From contig JAFOCV010000065.1 in assembly GCA_017381015.1 (NCBI GenBank), forward strand, positions 1 through 34,924: 34,924 nucleotides of DNA, written 5' to 3'. The notes beneath the pieces were generated by a model. That model did no database searches, was not told where the DNA came from, and saw only the letters and a list, made by a program, of their open reading frames with translations. The DNA comes from Bacteroidaceae bacterium. Its GTDB lineage: Bacteria > Bacteroidota > Bacteroidia > Bacteroidales > Bacteroidaceae. Every line of letters begins with the position of its first letter. Position 1 is the stretch's first letter. Shown piece by piece: positions 1 through 7,904 of this stretch. The translations under genes were made by a program, and so were the position numbers.

Positions 1-253
1 GGACAGTTTGCTGGCGCAATGCTTTTGTAACTGACTCTCCCCCTGAGACAGGTGGGAGTACCCCGAAGGGGGGAGGGGGTGGATAAAACCAGTGGAGAGC
101 GGAATGGTTAAAGGTTAGTGATTGAAGTTAAATCCCCCCCTCCGTCGCTACGCTCCTTACCCAGCGTTAAACTGGAGAGTTTAACCCTCTTCGCCCACCT
201 GCTCAGGGGGACAGTTGCTGGCGCAGTGTTTACGTTACCGACTCTATCCCTAA
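1..253. repeat. GC-rich inverted-repeat element with flanking direct repeat
   Basis: No gene is visible in the first 352 bases. Two arms form an inverted repeat: 39-56 (C-rich, CCCCCTGAGACAGGTGGG) and 194-210 (CCCACCTGCTCAGGGGG). A second level of repetition is direct: about 45 bases from position 1 (GGACAGTTTGCTGGCGCAAT and onward) recur in diverged form from 209, a period of 208 bases, so the element probably continues to the left of the window. The word GACTCTCCCCC at 33-43 also occurs, inverted, in the repeat pair between menB and menC near 3918. It resembles a non-coding palindromic intergenic element; no open frame fills it. Confidence 0.6.
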
Positions 254-290
254 CTTAGAGCGACTAAAAGTACAGATATCATATACAAGT

Positions 291-318
291 AGAGCAGTGG
301 GGGATTCCTCACTGCTCT
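291..318 (-). terminator. Hairpin downstream of the DUF6261-like gene
   Basis: AGAGCAGTG at 291-299 and CACTGCTCT at 310-318 form a perfect 9-bp stem with a 10-base loop, 34 bases beyond the stop of the minus-strand gene. There is no clear T-run on either side, so it may be a transcript-end stabiliser rather than a classical intrinsic terminator. Confidence 0.5.
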
Positions 319-352
319 GTTCTTAAATAACAATAATGATATTAATCAATGA

Positions 353-1156
353 CTATGCGCTGGTTTCGGGAGTGCTTCCACTTTCGGTAGTCTCTGGTGT
401 GTCTGGAGTCTCTGGCTCGGTGGGGGCTTCCTTCTTGTTTTCGCTGCGTGTGGCACGAGATTTGAAGTTGGCCTTTTGGTGAGCGATGATGGTGTTGATG
501 TGACGGATAAATTGGGCGTAGCGCTCTTCGTTGTATATCATGTACAGGGCGTTGATGCTGCTTGTCAGGTTGTTATAGGCCTCTTCGGCAGCTTGGCGGC
601 TAGTTGTACTCCATCCCTTTTTGTATTTGGCGCGATTGCTTATTTGGCTTTTTTGTGTGAGTTTGTATTCTTGCAGGGCAGTTCTCAGTGCTTCTATCCA
701 TGGCTGTAGGTCGAGCGTTTGAAATGTCTGTTCGCCCTGTTTTTCCATTTCGTTCAGTATGCGGTCTATGTTGGTGTGCCTGCTGGCGATGGACTTGTTG
801 TAGAATCCGCCAAACTTGTCTATGATGTGCTGCACGGGTTCTGCCATCGTGCGCTTTTCCTCGCTGGGGTACAGTATCAGGCTCTGCACCATCAATACCA
901 TGCCGCTGTATAGTTTCTTTATCTGGTTGTCTATCTCCTTCATTACGGCAGTTTCCTCGCTACTGCGCCTTTGTCTCAAAGCACAACTGTATTCGTCCAT
1001 GGCCGTCTGAAAGTCGTTTACCACTTTGGCTTCCATCTCGCCTGTGAGTAATTTGTTTATTTGCCCGTTCACCTCGAGAAAGAATCCGAACTCTTCCATA
1101 TTTCTGAATCTATCCATGGCAAATGCTTCTATCTTCATCATGTGTGTTTCCTCCAT
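353..1156 (-). CDS. DUF6261-like helical protein of unknown function
   Basis: A 267-residue soluble protein with no signal peptide or membrane segment, predicted mostly helical and rich in Glu, Lys, Gln and Arg. The N-terminal pattern MKIEAFAMDRFRNMEEFGFF resembles the start of DUF6261 proteins common in Bacteroides and Prevotella, whose function I do not know. The last ~30 residues are a low-complexity Pro/Thr/Glu/Ser tail, probably disordered. Three in-frame ATGs lie close together (1156, 1141, 1138); by similarity to the family the true start may be 1141 or 1138. It stands alone: 608 bases of repeat-rich DNA separate it from menE. The family call is from memory of sequence style and is moderate; that it is a real gene is more certain. 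Confidence 0.6.
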   Translation of the reverse strand: MEETHMMKIEAFAMDRFRNMEEFGFFLEVNGQINKLLTGEMEAKVVNDFQTAMDEYSCALRQRRSSEETAVMKEIDNQIKKLYSGMVLMVQSLILYPSEEKRTMAEPVQHIIDKFGGFYNKSIASRHTNIDRILNEMEKQGEQTFQTLDLQPWIEALRTALQEYKLTQKSQISNRAKYKKGWSTTSRQAAEEAYNNLTSSINALYMIYNEERYAQFIRHINTIIAHQKANFKSRATRSENKKEAPTEPETPDTPETTESGSTPETSA

Positions 1157-1199
1157 TTTTTATTGTCTGTCAAAGGTGTTTTTAGTCCAAAATATGGTG

Positions 1200-1207
1200 T
1201 AAAGGTA
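1200..1207 (-). promoter_or_regulatory. Possible -7 element for the DUF6261-like gene
   Basis: On the minus strand this reads TACCTTTA, one base off the Bacteroidetes -7 consensus TAnnTTTG, about 45-60 bases before the possible start codons. No TTTG is seen at the expected -33 position, so support is weak. Confidence 0.25.
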
Positions 1208-1356
1208 TTATTTTTTTGAAAGAATGATGCTTCTAGACGTAAAAAACAGTTGAAAAGACCCTCTTCTAGTCCTTCTATAAATGATTTACAACCCCAAAAA
1301 GGTGTTTTTAAGGCCAAAAATTTAGTTTTATACCCGTCCGCGCCAACCGAAGATAG

Positions 1357-1540
1357 GATATTCATGAATATCTATATTTCGGTCGCGCCCGAACATAGAA
1401 TATTTGCAAATATTTATATTTCGGTTGTACCCGAAACAATGATATTTATAAATATGCAATATTCGTTTCTAACCGAAAGTATAATATTTGTAAATATGCA
1501 TATTTCGTTTACGCCCGAAGGTATGATATTCATGAATATC
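1357..1540. repeat. Five 42-bp units, each carrying an AT-rich palindrome
   Basis: Units start at 1357, 1399, 1441, 1483 and 1525, exactly 42 bases apart. Each opens with a palindrome of 14-16 bases: GATATTCATGAATATC, AATATTTGCAAATATT, ATATTTATAAATAT, a nearly palindromic ATATTTGTAAATAT, then the first form again. Between them are spaced inverted words such as TTTCGG-N5-CCCGAA. Where the left half of the AT palindrome changes C to T, the right half changes G to A, so symmetry is kept. A plus-strand frame stays open across the array because 42 is a multiple of 3, but the paired changes argue for structure, not protein. Confidence 0.8.
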
Positions 1541-1576
1541 GTTGTTTCGGGTGACAAGTTTGGTTATTTTTTCTTT

Positions 1577-1752
1577 GTAGAAGGGCTGAAGTGTGGTTCG
1601 GACAGTTGTTTTCGGGTTAAAGAAGTGTTGAAGTGTGGTTCGGACAGTTCTTTTTGGGTTTAAGAAGTGCTGAAATGTGGTTCGGATAAGTGTTTTCGGG
1701 TTTAAGAAGTGTTGAAATGTGGTTCGGATAAGTGTTTTTGGGCTTAAGAAGA
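1577..1752. repeat. Four 42-bp direct repeats ending just before menE
   Basis: The word TGTGGTTCGG recurs at 1592, 1634, 1676 and 1718, a 42-base period; the rest of the unit (roughly GAAGTGTTGAA, TGTGGTTCGGA, then AGTGTTTTCGGGTTTAA) is conserved with a few substitutions. The unit differs from the palindromic array immediately to its left though the period is the same. It lies directly downstream of the menE stop on the minus strand, so it may be transcribed as the 3' end of the men mRNA. Together the two arrays fill most of the 608-base gap from 1157 to 1763. Confidence 0.75.
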
Positions 1753-1763
1753 GGTAAAAATGG

Positions 1764-2735
1764 CTATTGATAGTTCTCCGCTATTTTGTGAGCTAGTGCT
1801 CGGTCGGGTTTTCCATTAGCAGTGAGTGGAAGTTGTGGTACATGCACGACATGTCGGGGCAACCAATAGCGAGCGGTGGATATGTGAGTGGGGGGAGTGA
1901 GAGAATCAATGTCCAGAGCATCGGTGCAGAGATAGACGAGCGCTTGTCCCAGGCGAGCATCGGTGCGATAGGTTACTACCACATTGTCTATGCCCAATGA
2001 GTGAAGCCAATGCTCCACTTCCTCTATCTGAATCTTGATGCCGCCGGAACAAACAGTATTGTCGCGACGGCCGATGATTTGGAATTTGTTATCTTCGATG
2101 AAGCGCACAATATCGTTGGTGACCAACGTGTCTGTACAAAGCGCAGGAGCATGTATGATGAGACAATCGTTGGCATCCTGTTCCAGCGTGATGCCGGGGA
2201 GAGGAGAGTAATAGTCTTCAGATATAGGGCGCAAGGCAATATGGCTAAGTGTCTCGGTCATACCATAACTGCTCCAGATATTGATGGGCAGTTGGCGCAA
2301 CTCCGCTTCCAATGTATCAGGTATTGCACCACCACCAATGATGAGGTGCTTGATGCGAAGCAAACGCTCACGCTCAAGAGGAACTTGCAATGAATTGTAG
2401 ACCTGCAAGGGAACCATGGCAGCAAGGTCAATGCTCTTGACTTCGTCTGATAAGAGTGCGAGCGGATGACCGCTGGGTTCAACCTCGATGAGATGAAGAT
2501 TTCTTTCCAGGGCACGCACCACCATCATCTTGCCAGCGATAAAGTCCAGAGGCATGCATAATAGGGCATTACCCCCAGTCTCGATGCCTAGGAAGTCGCA
2601 CGTCATTCGAGCACTGGCACGCATGCGCGACTTCTCCACCAGTATCCGCTTTGGAGTACCAGTACTGCCACTCGTGTGCACCTCGAGTGTAGGTAGTTCG
2701 TTGTTCCACTCGGAAAGAAAGTCCTCCAGCGTCAT
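1764..2735 (-). CDS. menE: o-succinylbenzoate--CoA ligase (MenE)
   Basis: Adenylate-forming ligase that activates o-succinylbenzoate with ATP and joins it to CoA in menaquinone synthesis. Residues 21-31 carry the phosphate-binding loop TSGSTGTPKRI. SSYGMTET in the middle matches the second ANL core motif, and NGKPDR near the C-terminus holds the expected catalytic lysine. At 323 residues it is short for the ANL superfamily but in the range of Bacteroidales MenE, which has a reduced N-terminal part. I chose the ATG at 2735 because its ATGA overlaps the menC stop, the usual sign of translational coupling; a longer frame from 2759 would only add a glycine-rich stretch inside menC. Last gene of the men cluster. 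Confidence 0.9.
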   Translation of the reverse strand: MTLEDFLSEWNNELPTLEVHTSGSTGTPKRILVEKSRMRASARMTCDFLGIETGGNALLCMPLDFIAGKMMVVRALERNLHLIEVEPSGHPLALLSDEVKSIDLAAMVPLQVYNSLQVPLERERLLRIKHLIIGGGAIPDTLEAELRQLPINIWSSYGMTETLSHIALRPISEDYYSPLPGITLEQDANDCLIIHAPALCTDTLVTNDIVRFIEDNKFQIIGRRDNTVCSGGIKIQIEEVEHWLHSLGIDNVVVTYRTDARLGQALVYLCTDALDIDSLTPPTHISTARYWLPRHVVHVPQLPLTANGKPDRALAHKIAENYQ

Positions 2736-3790
2736 ACCTCCTCCACCAATGCACGCCACATCTTGGAACCACGTAGCTCCATGTCCATTTCTATGTTGTC
2801 CGTGTAAAGCAAACCAGTGCCCAATCCCTGTGGCATGGTAATTTTAGGACCGTAAACGCGAGCTGCCAACAGTGCCACGTTGCGCAAACCAATGTTGCTT
2901 TCCAAGGCACTGGTCATCCAAGAGGATATGCCACGCTTTTGGGCTTCGCTCACCCATTCGATAGAGCCCGTGATACCTCCGTGCAGGGTAGGTTTGATGA
3001 CGATGTATTGCGGACGGATGGTGTCCAGCATAAGACGTTTCTCTTCCAACGAGTTCACACCGATGAGTTCTTCGTCAAGAGCAATGCCAACAAACTTTTC
3101 TCCACGTCCTCTTGCCTCCTCTTGCAATTGGCACAGGTGCGCCATTTCCTTCCATTGATAAGGCGCAATGGGTTGCTCTATGGAGTGAATATCATATTGA
3201 GCCAACTGGGCAATCTTCTCTTCTGCCTCCTTGGGCTGCCAGGCACCATTGGCATCCACACGCAACTCCAGCGTATCGCTACTGAAGCGTGAGCGCACGG
3301 TGCTGATGAGGCGCAATTCCTCTTTCCAGTCGATGGCACCAATCTTCAACTTGATGCAACGGAAGCCCTGGCGCAGTTTCTCCTTTACCTGAGCCAACAT
3401 CTCGTCGTATGAAGCCATCCACACCAGTCCGTTCATAGGTATACCCACTTCGGAATGAGCAAAGGGAGTATCATACAGGAGAGGGTTCTGCTGATAGTCG
3501 TACATGGCCGACTCGAGAGCAAAGAGTAGGGCAGGGTAGGGGCGCAACGTCTCTGTGTAATTGTCGCTCTGCAGGGCCTGCTCTATCAGTCTTGCCACAT
3601 CAGACATACGGGTGTAAGCATCACGGTCGGCACTGAGGTCGGGCAATGGAGCACACTCGCCAAGACCTATGCGTCTGCCCTCTTCATCTCGTATGGTGAT
3701 GATGATGGCATCGTGGGTAAGATATTCTCCACGGCTGGTGCGTGCAGGTTTGCGAAAGTGCAGAGTGCGGTGAGATAAGGAAATGTTCAT
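2732..3790 (-). CDS. menC: o-succinylbenzoate synthase (MenC)
   Basis: Enolase-superfamily enzyme that dehydrates SHCHC to o-succinylbenzoate. The 352 residues show the whole active site: the general acid/base pair in KLK at 147-149, the metal ligands in RVDAN (D179), SIEQP (E205) and LDEE (D239), and the opposite-face lysine in VIKPT (K266). An N-terminal capping domain (about 1-110) precedes the barrel. The stop overlaps the menE start (ATGA). Upstream of it, 132 bases containing a GC-rich hairpin pair separate it from menB, whereas menD-menB and menC-menE overlap; an insertion has probably opened the menB-menC junction. Cytoplasmic. Confidence 0.93.
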   Translation of the reverse strand: MNISLSHRTLHFRKPARTSRGEYLTHDAIIITIRDEEGRRIGLGECAPLPDLSADRDAYTRMSDVARLIEQALQSDNYTETLRPYPALLFALESAMYDYQQNPLLYDTPFAHSEVGIPMNGLVWMASYDEMLAQVKEKLRQGFRCIKLKIGAIDWKEELRLISTVRSRFSSDTLELRVDANGAWQPKEAEEKIAQLAQYDIHSIEQPIAPYQWKEMAHLCQLQEEARGRGEKFVGIALDEELIGVNSLEEKRLMLDTIRPQYIVIKPTLHGGITGSIEWVSEAQKRGISSWMTSALESNIGLRNVALLAARVYGPKITMPQGLGTGLLYTDNIEMDMELRGSKMWRALVEEV

Positions 3791-3797
3791 AATAGTA

Positions 3798-3918
3798 ACC
3801 CCTCCCCCTCATCCCCTCTCTGGTGAGGGGAGTATAATGTTTAGGAGGGTGTTTATTAAAATTATTGATTAGCGGATGTAACTACTCCCCTCGCTTGTAG
3901 AGGGGCTGGGGGAGAGTC
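3798..3918. repeat. Inverted pair of GC-rich hairpins between menB and menC
   Basis: The left arm, 3798-3834, and the right arm, 3883-3918, are inverted copies of one ~36-base sequence. Each arm contains CCCCTC...GAGGGG, able to form its own hairpin, and ends inward with GAGGGGAGTA. The outer part is CTCCCCC-rich. About 48 AT-rich bases without coding capacity lie between the arms. The layout (two hairpin-containing arms facing each other) is the same as that of the 518-bp DUF559 element near 9406-9923, with a different sequence. It looks like a small non-autonomous element or the remains of a larger one. Confidence 0.65.
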
Positions 3919-3922
3919 TGTT

Positions 3923-4777
3923 TTATGGAATATATGTGTCGCCCCATTCAGGTTTGCGTTTTTCCAGGAAGGCCTTGCCACCCTCCTGAGCCTCGTCGCA
4001 GAAATAATAAAGCATGGTGGCATCGCCAGCCAATTCCTGTATGCCAGCCTGTCCGTCCAACTCGGCATTCAAGCCACGCTTGATCATGCGCAAGGCAATG
4101 GGCGAATGCTGCATCATCTGCTCTGCCCATTCGATGGTGGTATCTTCCAATTGGTCGTGAGGCACTACCTTGTTGACAAGCCCCATATCCAGTGCTTCCT
4201 GAGCGGTGTATAGTTTGCAGAGGAACCATATCTCGCGAGCCTTCTTCTGACCAACCACACGAGCCAGATAGCTGGAACCGAAACCGGCATCGAAGCTACC
4301 CACCTTGGGACCGGTTTGTCCAAACTTGGCATTCTCTGCAGCAATGGTGAGGTCGCACACCACGTGCAAGACATGACCACCACCAACAGCAAAACCATTG
4401 ACCATGGCAATCACAGGCTTGGGGATGGAGCGAATCTGCTTCTGCACGTCAAGCACAGAAAGATGAGGCACGCCGTCTTCGCCAATGTATCCACCACGAC
4501 CCTTTACGTTCATGTCGCCACCGGCACAGAAGGCATTGGTGCGCATCCATTCCTCCTCTGTCTGTCCCTCCTTGCGAGGAGAATCCGCACCAGTAAGGAT
4601 GACTACTCTGACCGTGCTCGACTCGCGACAATAGCGCATGGCATCGCTCAGTTCCCATGTGGTCAGGGGAGTGAAGGCATTTCTTACGTGTGGACGATTG
4701 ATGGTGATACGTGCTATACCATTCCATTCATCAAGGAGAATCTCTCGATACTCCTTTACAGATTTCCATTGTCTCAT
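3923..4777 (-). CDS. menB: 1,4-dihydroxy-2-naphthoyl-CoA synthase (MenB)
   Basis: Crotonase-fold enzyme that closes the second ring of the naphthoquinone from o-succinylbenzoyl-CoA. The 284 residues are nearly the usual length. CAGGD, with the following glycines, and GFAVGGGH form the oxyanion-hole segments. [14 protein letters not shown] is the strongly conserved MenB signature and includes the Q-x-G of the bicarbonate-dependent type I enzymes (E. coli-like). [16 protein letters not shown] and the C-terminal [10 protein letters not shown] block also match. The ATG at 4777 overlaps the menD stop as ATGA, implying coupled translation. After its stop comes a short hairpin-pair element, then menC. 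Confidence 0.95.
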   Translation of the reverse strand: MRQWKSVKEYREILLDEWNGIARITINRPHVRNAFTPLTTWELSDAMRYCRESSTVRVVILTGADSPRKEGQTEEEWMRTNAFCAGGDMNVKGRGGYIGEDGVPHLSVLDVQKQIRSIPKPVIAMVNGFAVGGGHVLHVVCDLTIAAENAKFGQTGPKVGSFDAGFGSSYLARVVGQKKAREIWFLCKLYTAQEALDMGLVNKVVPHDQLEDTTIEWAEQMMQHSPIALRMIKRGLNAELDGQAGIQELAGDATMLYYFCDEAQEGGKAFLEKRKPEWGDTYIP

Positions 4778-6306
4778 ATTATTTCCAGTATGCTAGTTTC
4801 TTGTGAGTTGATAAATTCTTTCAGATTCTCCTTGCCCTGCATGTATCGGATGCCGTGCAAGTTGGCCACATGCTTGGCCGAGAGAGTGTGCTTGCCAGTG
4901 ATGGCCTCTATGCTGAGAGGAGTTTCACTGGGTAGGGGTAGGGTGTTGAAAATGCTTCCGCCGCCGTCATTGAAGAGCAGTATGTGCAGATTGGATGGGA
5001 GTGCCTTTTGCCAAAGAGCATTCTGATCGTAAAAGAATGCAAGGTCGCCAATGACAACGAATACGGGTTGGCTGGTCATTACCATAGCATATCCCACGGC
5101 GGTGGAGAGGGTGCCTTCGATACCATTGATGCCACGATTGCAAAGGGTGCTCTCGCAGGGCTGATTGCTAGCCAACTGTGCCAGACGAACAGACGAACTA
5201 TTTGCCAGCACAAGGGCAGCATGGTCGGGTAATAGTTGGTATAGATTGTTGAGAATATCTATGCGACCATCCTCTGCCTTCTGCTCCTTTTGGGGCAGTT
5301 CAAGTGGGTAGATTTCAGTAGTTGCGTAGGTATAAAATACATCAAGGAAGGTATCGATGCTAGCCTGGATGGCCATAGTTTGCTGACAAAACAAGTCGGC
5401 GATTGTACCATCCTCGCTTACGTGCCAGTGCTCCTTGAGATGGCGCTGACGCAGGTATTGCTTCAGTTCCTTGTTGATAATATGTCCGCCCAAGGTAATC
5501 ACGTGGTCAATGCCCTCCAACTTTGTCCAATCAATGGTAGAAGCATTGCAATAGAGATTGAGAGGGAGATTGCTCAGATTCTCGGCAACGATATTGAATT
5601 TGCTGGCAATGCGCTCAAGTTTTTGCTTGGAAGGCGTTCTGTGTTCAGACAATTGGCCAATGACGATAAGCGTGTTTCTTCCATGGAAAGGCTCGATAGC
5701 ATACTTGTATTCTTGTTTGCTCGTGTCCAGAACCTCAAAGTTGGCATAACGTATGATTCTTGCCTGGGGAAGGGAGGTGGCCCTGAAATCGTAAATGGGT
5801 TCCTCCAGGGGAATGTTGATATGCACAGGTCCTTGAGGCATCCTTTTGTAAGCAGTGATGCAAACCTCGTTGAGCAAACGATTGGCATGCCATAGATTGT
5901 CGGAGGGAAGATTGACAGACATCTTCACCATCTGCCCAAGAGCATCGGGTTGAGGCATGGTTTGTCCGTCCATCTGATTTATCCAGGCAGCAGGACGGTC
6001 GGCAGAGATGAACACCAGAGGAATGTGCTGATAGTAAGCCTCGCAAGCAGCAGGGTACAGATTGGCAAGAGCCGAACCACTGGTGACCACTACGGCCGTG
6101 GGCAGATTGGTGGCCAATGCTATACCGATGGCCATGAAACCAGCGCTGCGCTCATCGGTGGCGGTGTATGTGTAGAAATCCTCTATCTGGCAGATGCTAT
6201 GCACTATGCCTGCATTGCGACTACCAGGGCAAAGCACATAATTGAGCACTCCTTGCTCGCGGAGTACGGCCAGGGTTTCCAGTATGATGTTGTTAGAGCT
6301 GAGCAT
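4774..6306 (-). CDS. menD: SEPHCHC synthase (MenD)
   Basis: Thiamine-diphosphate enzyme that condenses isochorismate with the succinyl semialdehyde unit from 2-oxoglutarate, the first committed step of menaquinone synthesis. CPGSRNAG (26-33) and ATDERSAGF (49-57, with the cofactor-activating glutamate E52) mark the pyrimidine-binding domain; a less conserved middle domain follows; [13 protein letters not shown] and FNDGGGSIF near the C-terminus are the diphosphate/Mg-binding part. At 510 residues it is somewhat shorter than the ~556 of E. coli, mainly in the middle and the tail, with no motif lost. Starts 59 bases after menF and overlaps menB by ATGA. No menH-like hydrolase is in the cluster. 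Confidence 0.93.
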   Translation of the reverse strand: MLSSNNIILETLAVLREQGVLNYVLCPGSRNAGIVHSICQIEDFYTYTATDERSAGFMAIGIALATNLPTAVVVTSGSALANLYPAACEAYYQHIPLVFISADRPAAWINQMDGQTMPQPDALGQMVKMSVNLPSDNLWHANRLLNEVCITAYKRMPQGPVHINIPLEEPIYDFRATSLPQARIIRYANFEVLDTSKQEYKYAIEPFHGRNTLIVIGQLSEHRTPSKQKLERIASKFNIVAENLSNLPLNLYCNASTIDWTKLEGIDHVITLGGHIINKELKQYLRQRHLKEHWHVSEDGTIADLFCQQTMAIQASIDTFLDVFYTYATTEIYPLELPQKEQKAEDGRIDILNNLYQLLPDHAALVLANSSSVRLAQLASNQPCESTLCNRGINGIEGTLSTAVGYAMVMTSQPVFVVIGDLAFFYDQNALWQKALPSNLHILLFNDGGGSIFNTLPLPSETPLSIEAITGKHTLSAKHVANLHGIRYMQGKENLKEFINSQETSILEII

Positions 6307-6365
6307 GCTGTTGTCTTTTCCTTTTTCTTAGAAATTATATGGTTACAGACTCATTAATGCACTTG

Positions 6366-7484
6366 TCAGGTGAATGCTTCGCGCAGGGTTTCCAACTTCT
6401 TCTTTACCTCTTCCTTCTCTTCGTAGAAGTTACTGTTTCGGGTAAGACCACCGCCTGCAAAGAATAAAGCTTTGCCAGAGGGACGTATCTGGGCACAACG
6501 AATGTTGACATAGATGTTGGTTTCGGCGCGAAGGTTGAGAGGGCCGAGGAAACCGCCATAGTACATACGTTTGTTGCGCTCGAAGAGTCGGATATAATTC
6601 CATGCCTCCATCTTGGGCAATCCGCACAAGGCAGGTGTTGGATGAAGCAAATTAAGTATGTGCAGGGGCGATGTGGCCTTGGGGAGATGGAAAGTATAGT
6701 CGGTGCGCAAGTGGAAGAGATGACCAGCCTTTGAGGTGTATGGTCCCTGACGAGTGATGCGAGCTCCAAGACTTTGCAACTGGCCCTCGATATAGTCAGA
6801 AACCACCCTTTGCTCATGAACATTCTTGTCGCTCCATTCGCCACTCTCCCATGTTCTGGTACCAGCCAATGCCATCGTGTGCCACTTCATTCCATAACCC
6901 TCAAGAAGGAGTTCGGGCGTGCAACCAAACCATCTGCCACCCTTGCGAGTGTATACCAGATACACCATCGAGTTGGGGAACTGCTCAGAGGCGCGAATGA
7001 ACACCTCGTCTTCATGGTCGGCACCCTCCCAATCTTTCAATTGCGAGAAGGAGAGAACCAGTTTCTGATAATTCTCTCTGTCCAATTGGTACTTGAATGT
7101 GCGGAATGCTACCTCGTATCCTTCGTGCTCGTCGATGGAAGCATCCCTGTCTTCCACCACGATGGAAGACAAGACTATGCGCTTCTTTTTCTTGTTCAGA
7201 GCCTCCACTTCAAGATTGATGAGCTTCCATCCGCTTACGGCTATGTCGGGCTTGATGAGCAGAGTGGGCATCTTGCTCGTCTCCACAAAGGGGGCAAAGA
7301 TAAAACCGGAAGGCTCATTGTTGGCACCATAATGGTTGGTGGCTTCTTGATAGTTTTTCAAATCCAAAACCTGAGCCTCACCATCGGTTTGTAGTACCAG
7401 ATGAGGCTCCTTCTCGCCAGGAAATCTGTATAGGGCAAATTCCAAACCGCTATCGAGCAGTTTTCTTACACTTTTTTGGTTCAC
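6366..7484 (-). CDS. menF: Isochorismate synthase (MenF-type)
   Basis: Chorismate-utilising enzyme that converts chorismate to isochorismate for menaquinone. The C-terminal two thirds carry the family blocks in order: GCTPELLLE, MALAGTR, KNVHEQRVVSDYIEGQL, HPTPALCGLPK, ERNKRMYYGGFLG, YVNIRCAQI and FAGGGLTRNSNFYEEKEE with Mg-binding glutamates. At 372 residues the N-terminal region is shorter than that of E. coli MenF (~430), which is usual for Bacteroidales. By motif alone it could be another chorismate-binding enzyme (EntC or a salicylate synthase), but its place as first gene before menD settles the role. A TAnnTTTG element lies about 50 bases upstream. Confidence 0.9.
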   Translation of the reverse strand: MNQKSVRKLLDSGLEFALYRFPGEKEPHLVLQTDGEAQVLDLKNYQEATNHYGANNEPSGFIFAPFVETSKMPTLLIKPDIAVSGWKLINLEVEALNKKKKRIVLSSIVVEDRDASIDEHEGYEVAFRTFKYQLDRENYQKLVLSFSQLKDWEGADHEDEVFIRASEQFPNSMVYLVYTRKGGRWFGCTPELLLEGYGMKWHTMALAGTRTWESGEWSDKNVHEQRVVSDYIEGQLQSLGARITRQGPYTSKAGHLFHLRTDYTFHLPKATSPLHILNLLHPTPALCGLPKMEAWNYIRLFERNKRMYYGGFLGPLNLRAETNIYVNIRCAQIRPSGKALFFAGGGLTRNSNFYEEKEEVKKKLETLREAFT

Positions 7485-7534
7485 CTACGATGCTTTATAT
7501 ATTAAAAAGGTATTATTAAGGTCTTAACTCAGTA

Positions 7535-7542
7535 CAAAATTA
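7535..7542 (-). promoter_or_regulatory. Candidate -7 element of the men operon promoter
   Basis: Reads TAATTTTG on the minus strand, a full match to TAnnTTTG, 50 bases before the menF ATG. The -33 region is a T-rich tract without a clear TTTG at 19-21 bases. Confidence 0.45.
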
Positions 7543-7679
7543 TACAAAAAAAATAAAATTATCTCCTCGAAGGCAGTTTTTCAACCTTTATTGCTCGGTT
7601 TTTCTCGCAAAATGAAAGAATAATGCCTCATTTTCTTGTCAAAACGTTCTGTTATTTACTTTTTGCCACAAAAATGCAC

Positions 7680-7802
7680 TTTCAAAGAGTGGGAAATGCT
7701 CTTTAGCCAAAAGAATCCTATTTTCCAGGCATCGGAAGCCCTTTCACGCATCAGAATACCACTTCCGAGCAATAGAAAATACCTTCCCGCAACGGGAGGC
7801 TC
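7680..7802. repeat. Degenerate ~20-bp repeats
   Basis: Four loosely similar units starting TTCC or TTCA and ending in an AGAA/GGAA-like stretch begin at about 7723, 7743, 7763 and 7784, and two weaker ones may precede them from 7680. The spacing of 20-21 bases is more regular than the sequence. It appears to be a decayed tandem array. Confidence 0.35.
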
Positions 7803-7868
7803 TTAGCCATTTTATTGCAGAATATTAAAAAAGACTGACAAAATGCGCACTATATGTTTTATTTTTCA

Positions 7869-7876
7869 TAACTTTG
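7869..7876 (+). promoter_or_regulatory. -7 element of the leu operon promoter
   Basis: TAACTTTG is a full match to the Bacteroidetes -7 consensus, 29 bases before the leuA ATG, which predicts a leader of about 20 bases. No good -33 TTTG is seen. Confidence 0.55.
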
Positions 7877-7904
7877 TCCACCAAATAATAAAAACAATCA
7901 ACAT

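Larger units (their letters stand above)
7485..7904. other. Divergent control region between men and leu operons
   Basis: A 420-base gap without a gene. It holds a candidate minus-strand -7 element for menF (7535-7542), one for leuA (7869-7876), and between them a degenerate ~20-bp repeat. I see no leucine-rich leader peptide or T-box-like structure ahead of leuA, so control by attenuation is not supported. Confidence 0.6.

Noticed and set aside
1250-1663. Open plus-strand frame of 137 codons with 14-residue repeats
   Set aside because: It is open because the 42-bp arrays are a multiple of 3. Changes in the repeats preserve palindromes rather than codons, and the protein has no known resemblance.
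7485-7904. Leucine leader peptide or T-box ahead of leuA
   Set aside because: No short frame with a run of Leu codons, no alternative terminator stems, and the predicted leader is only about 20 bases.
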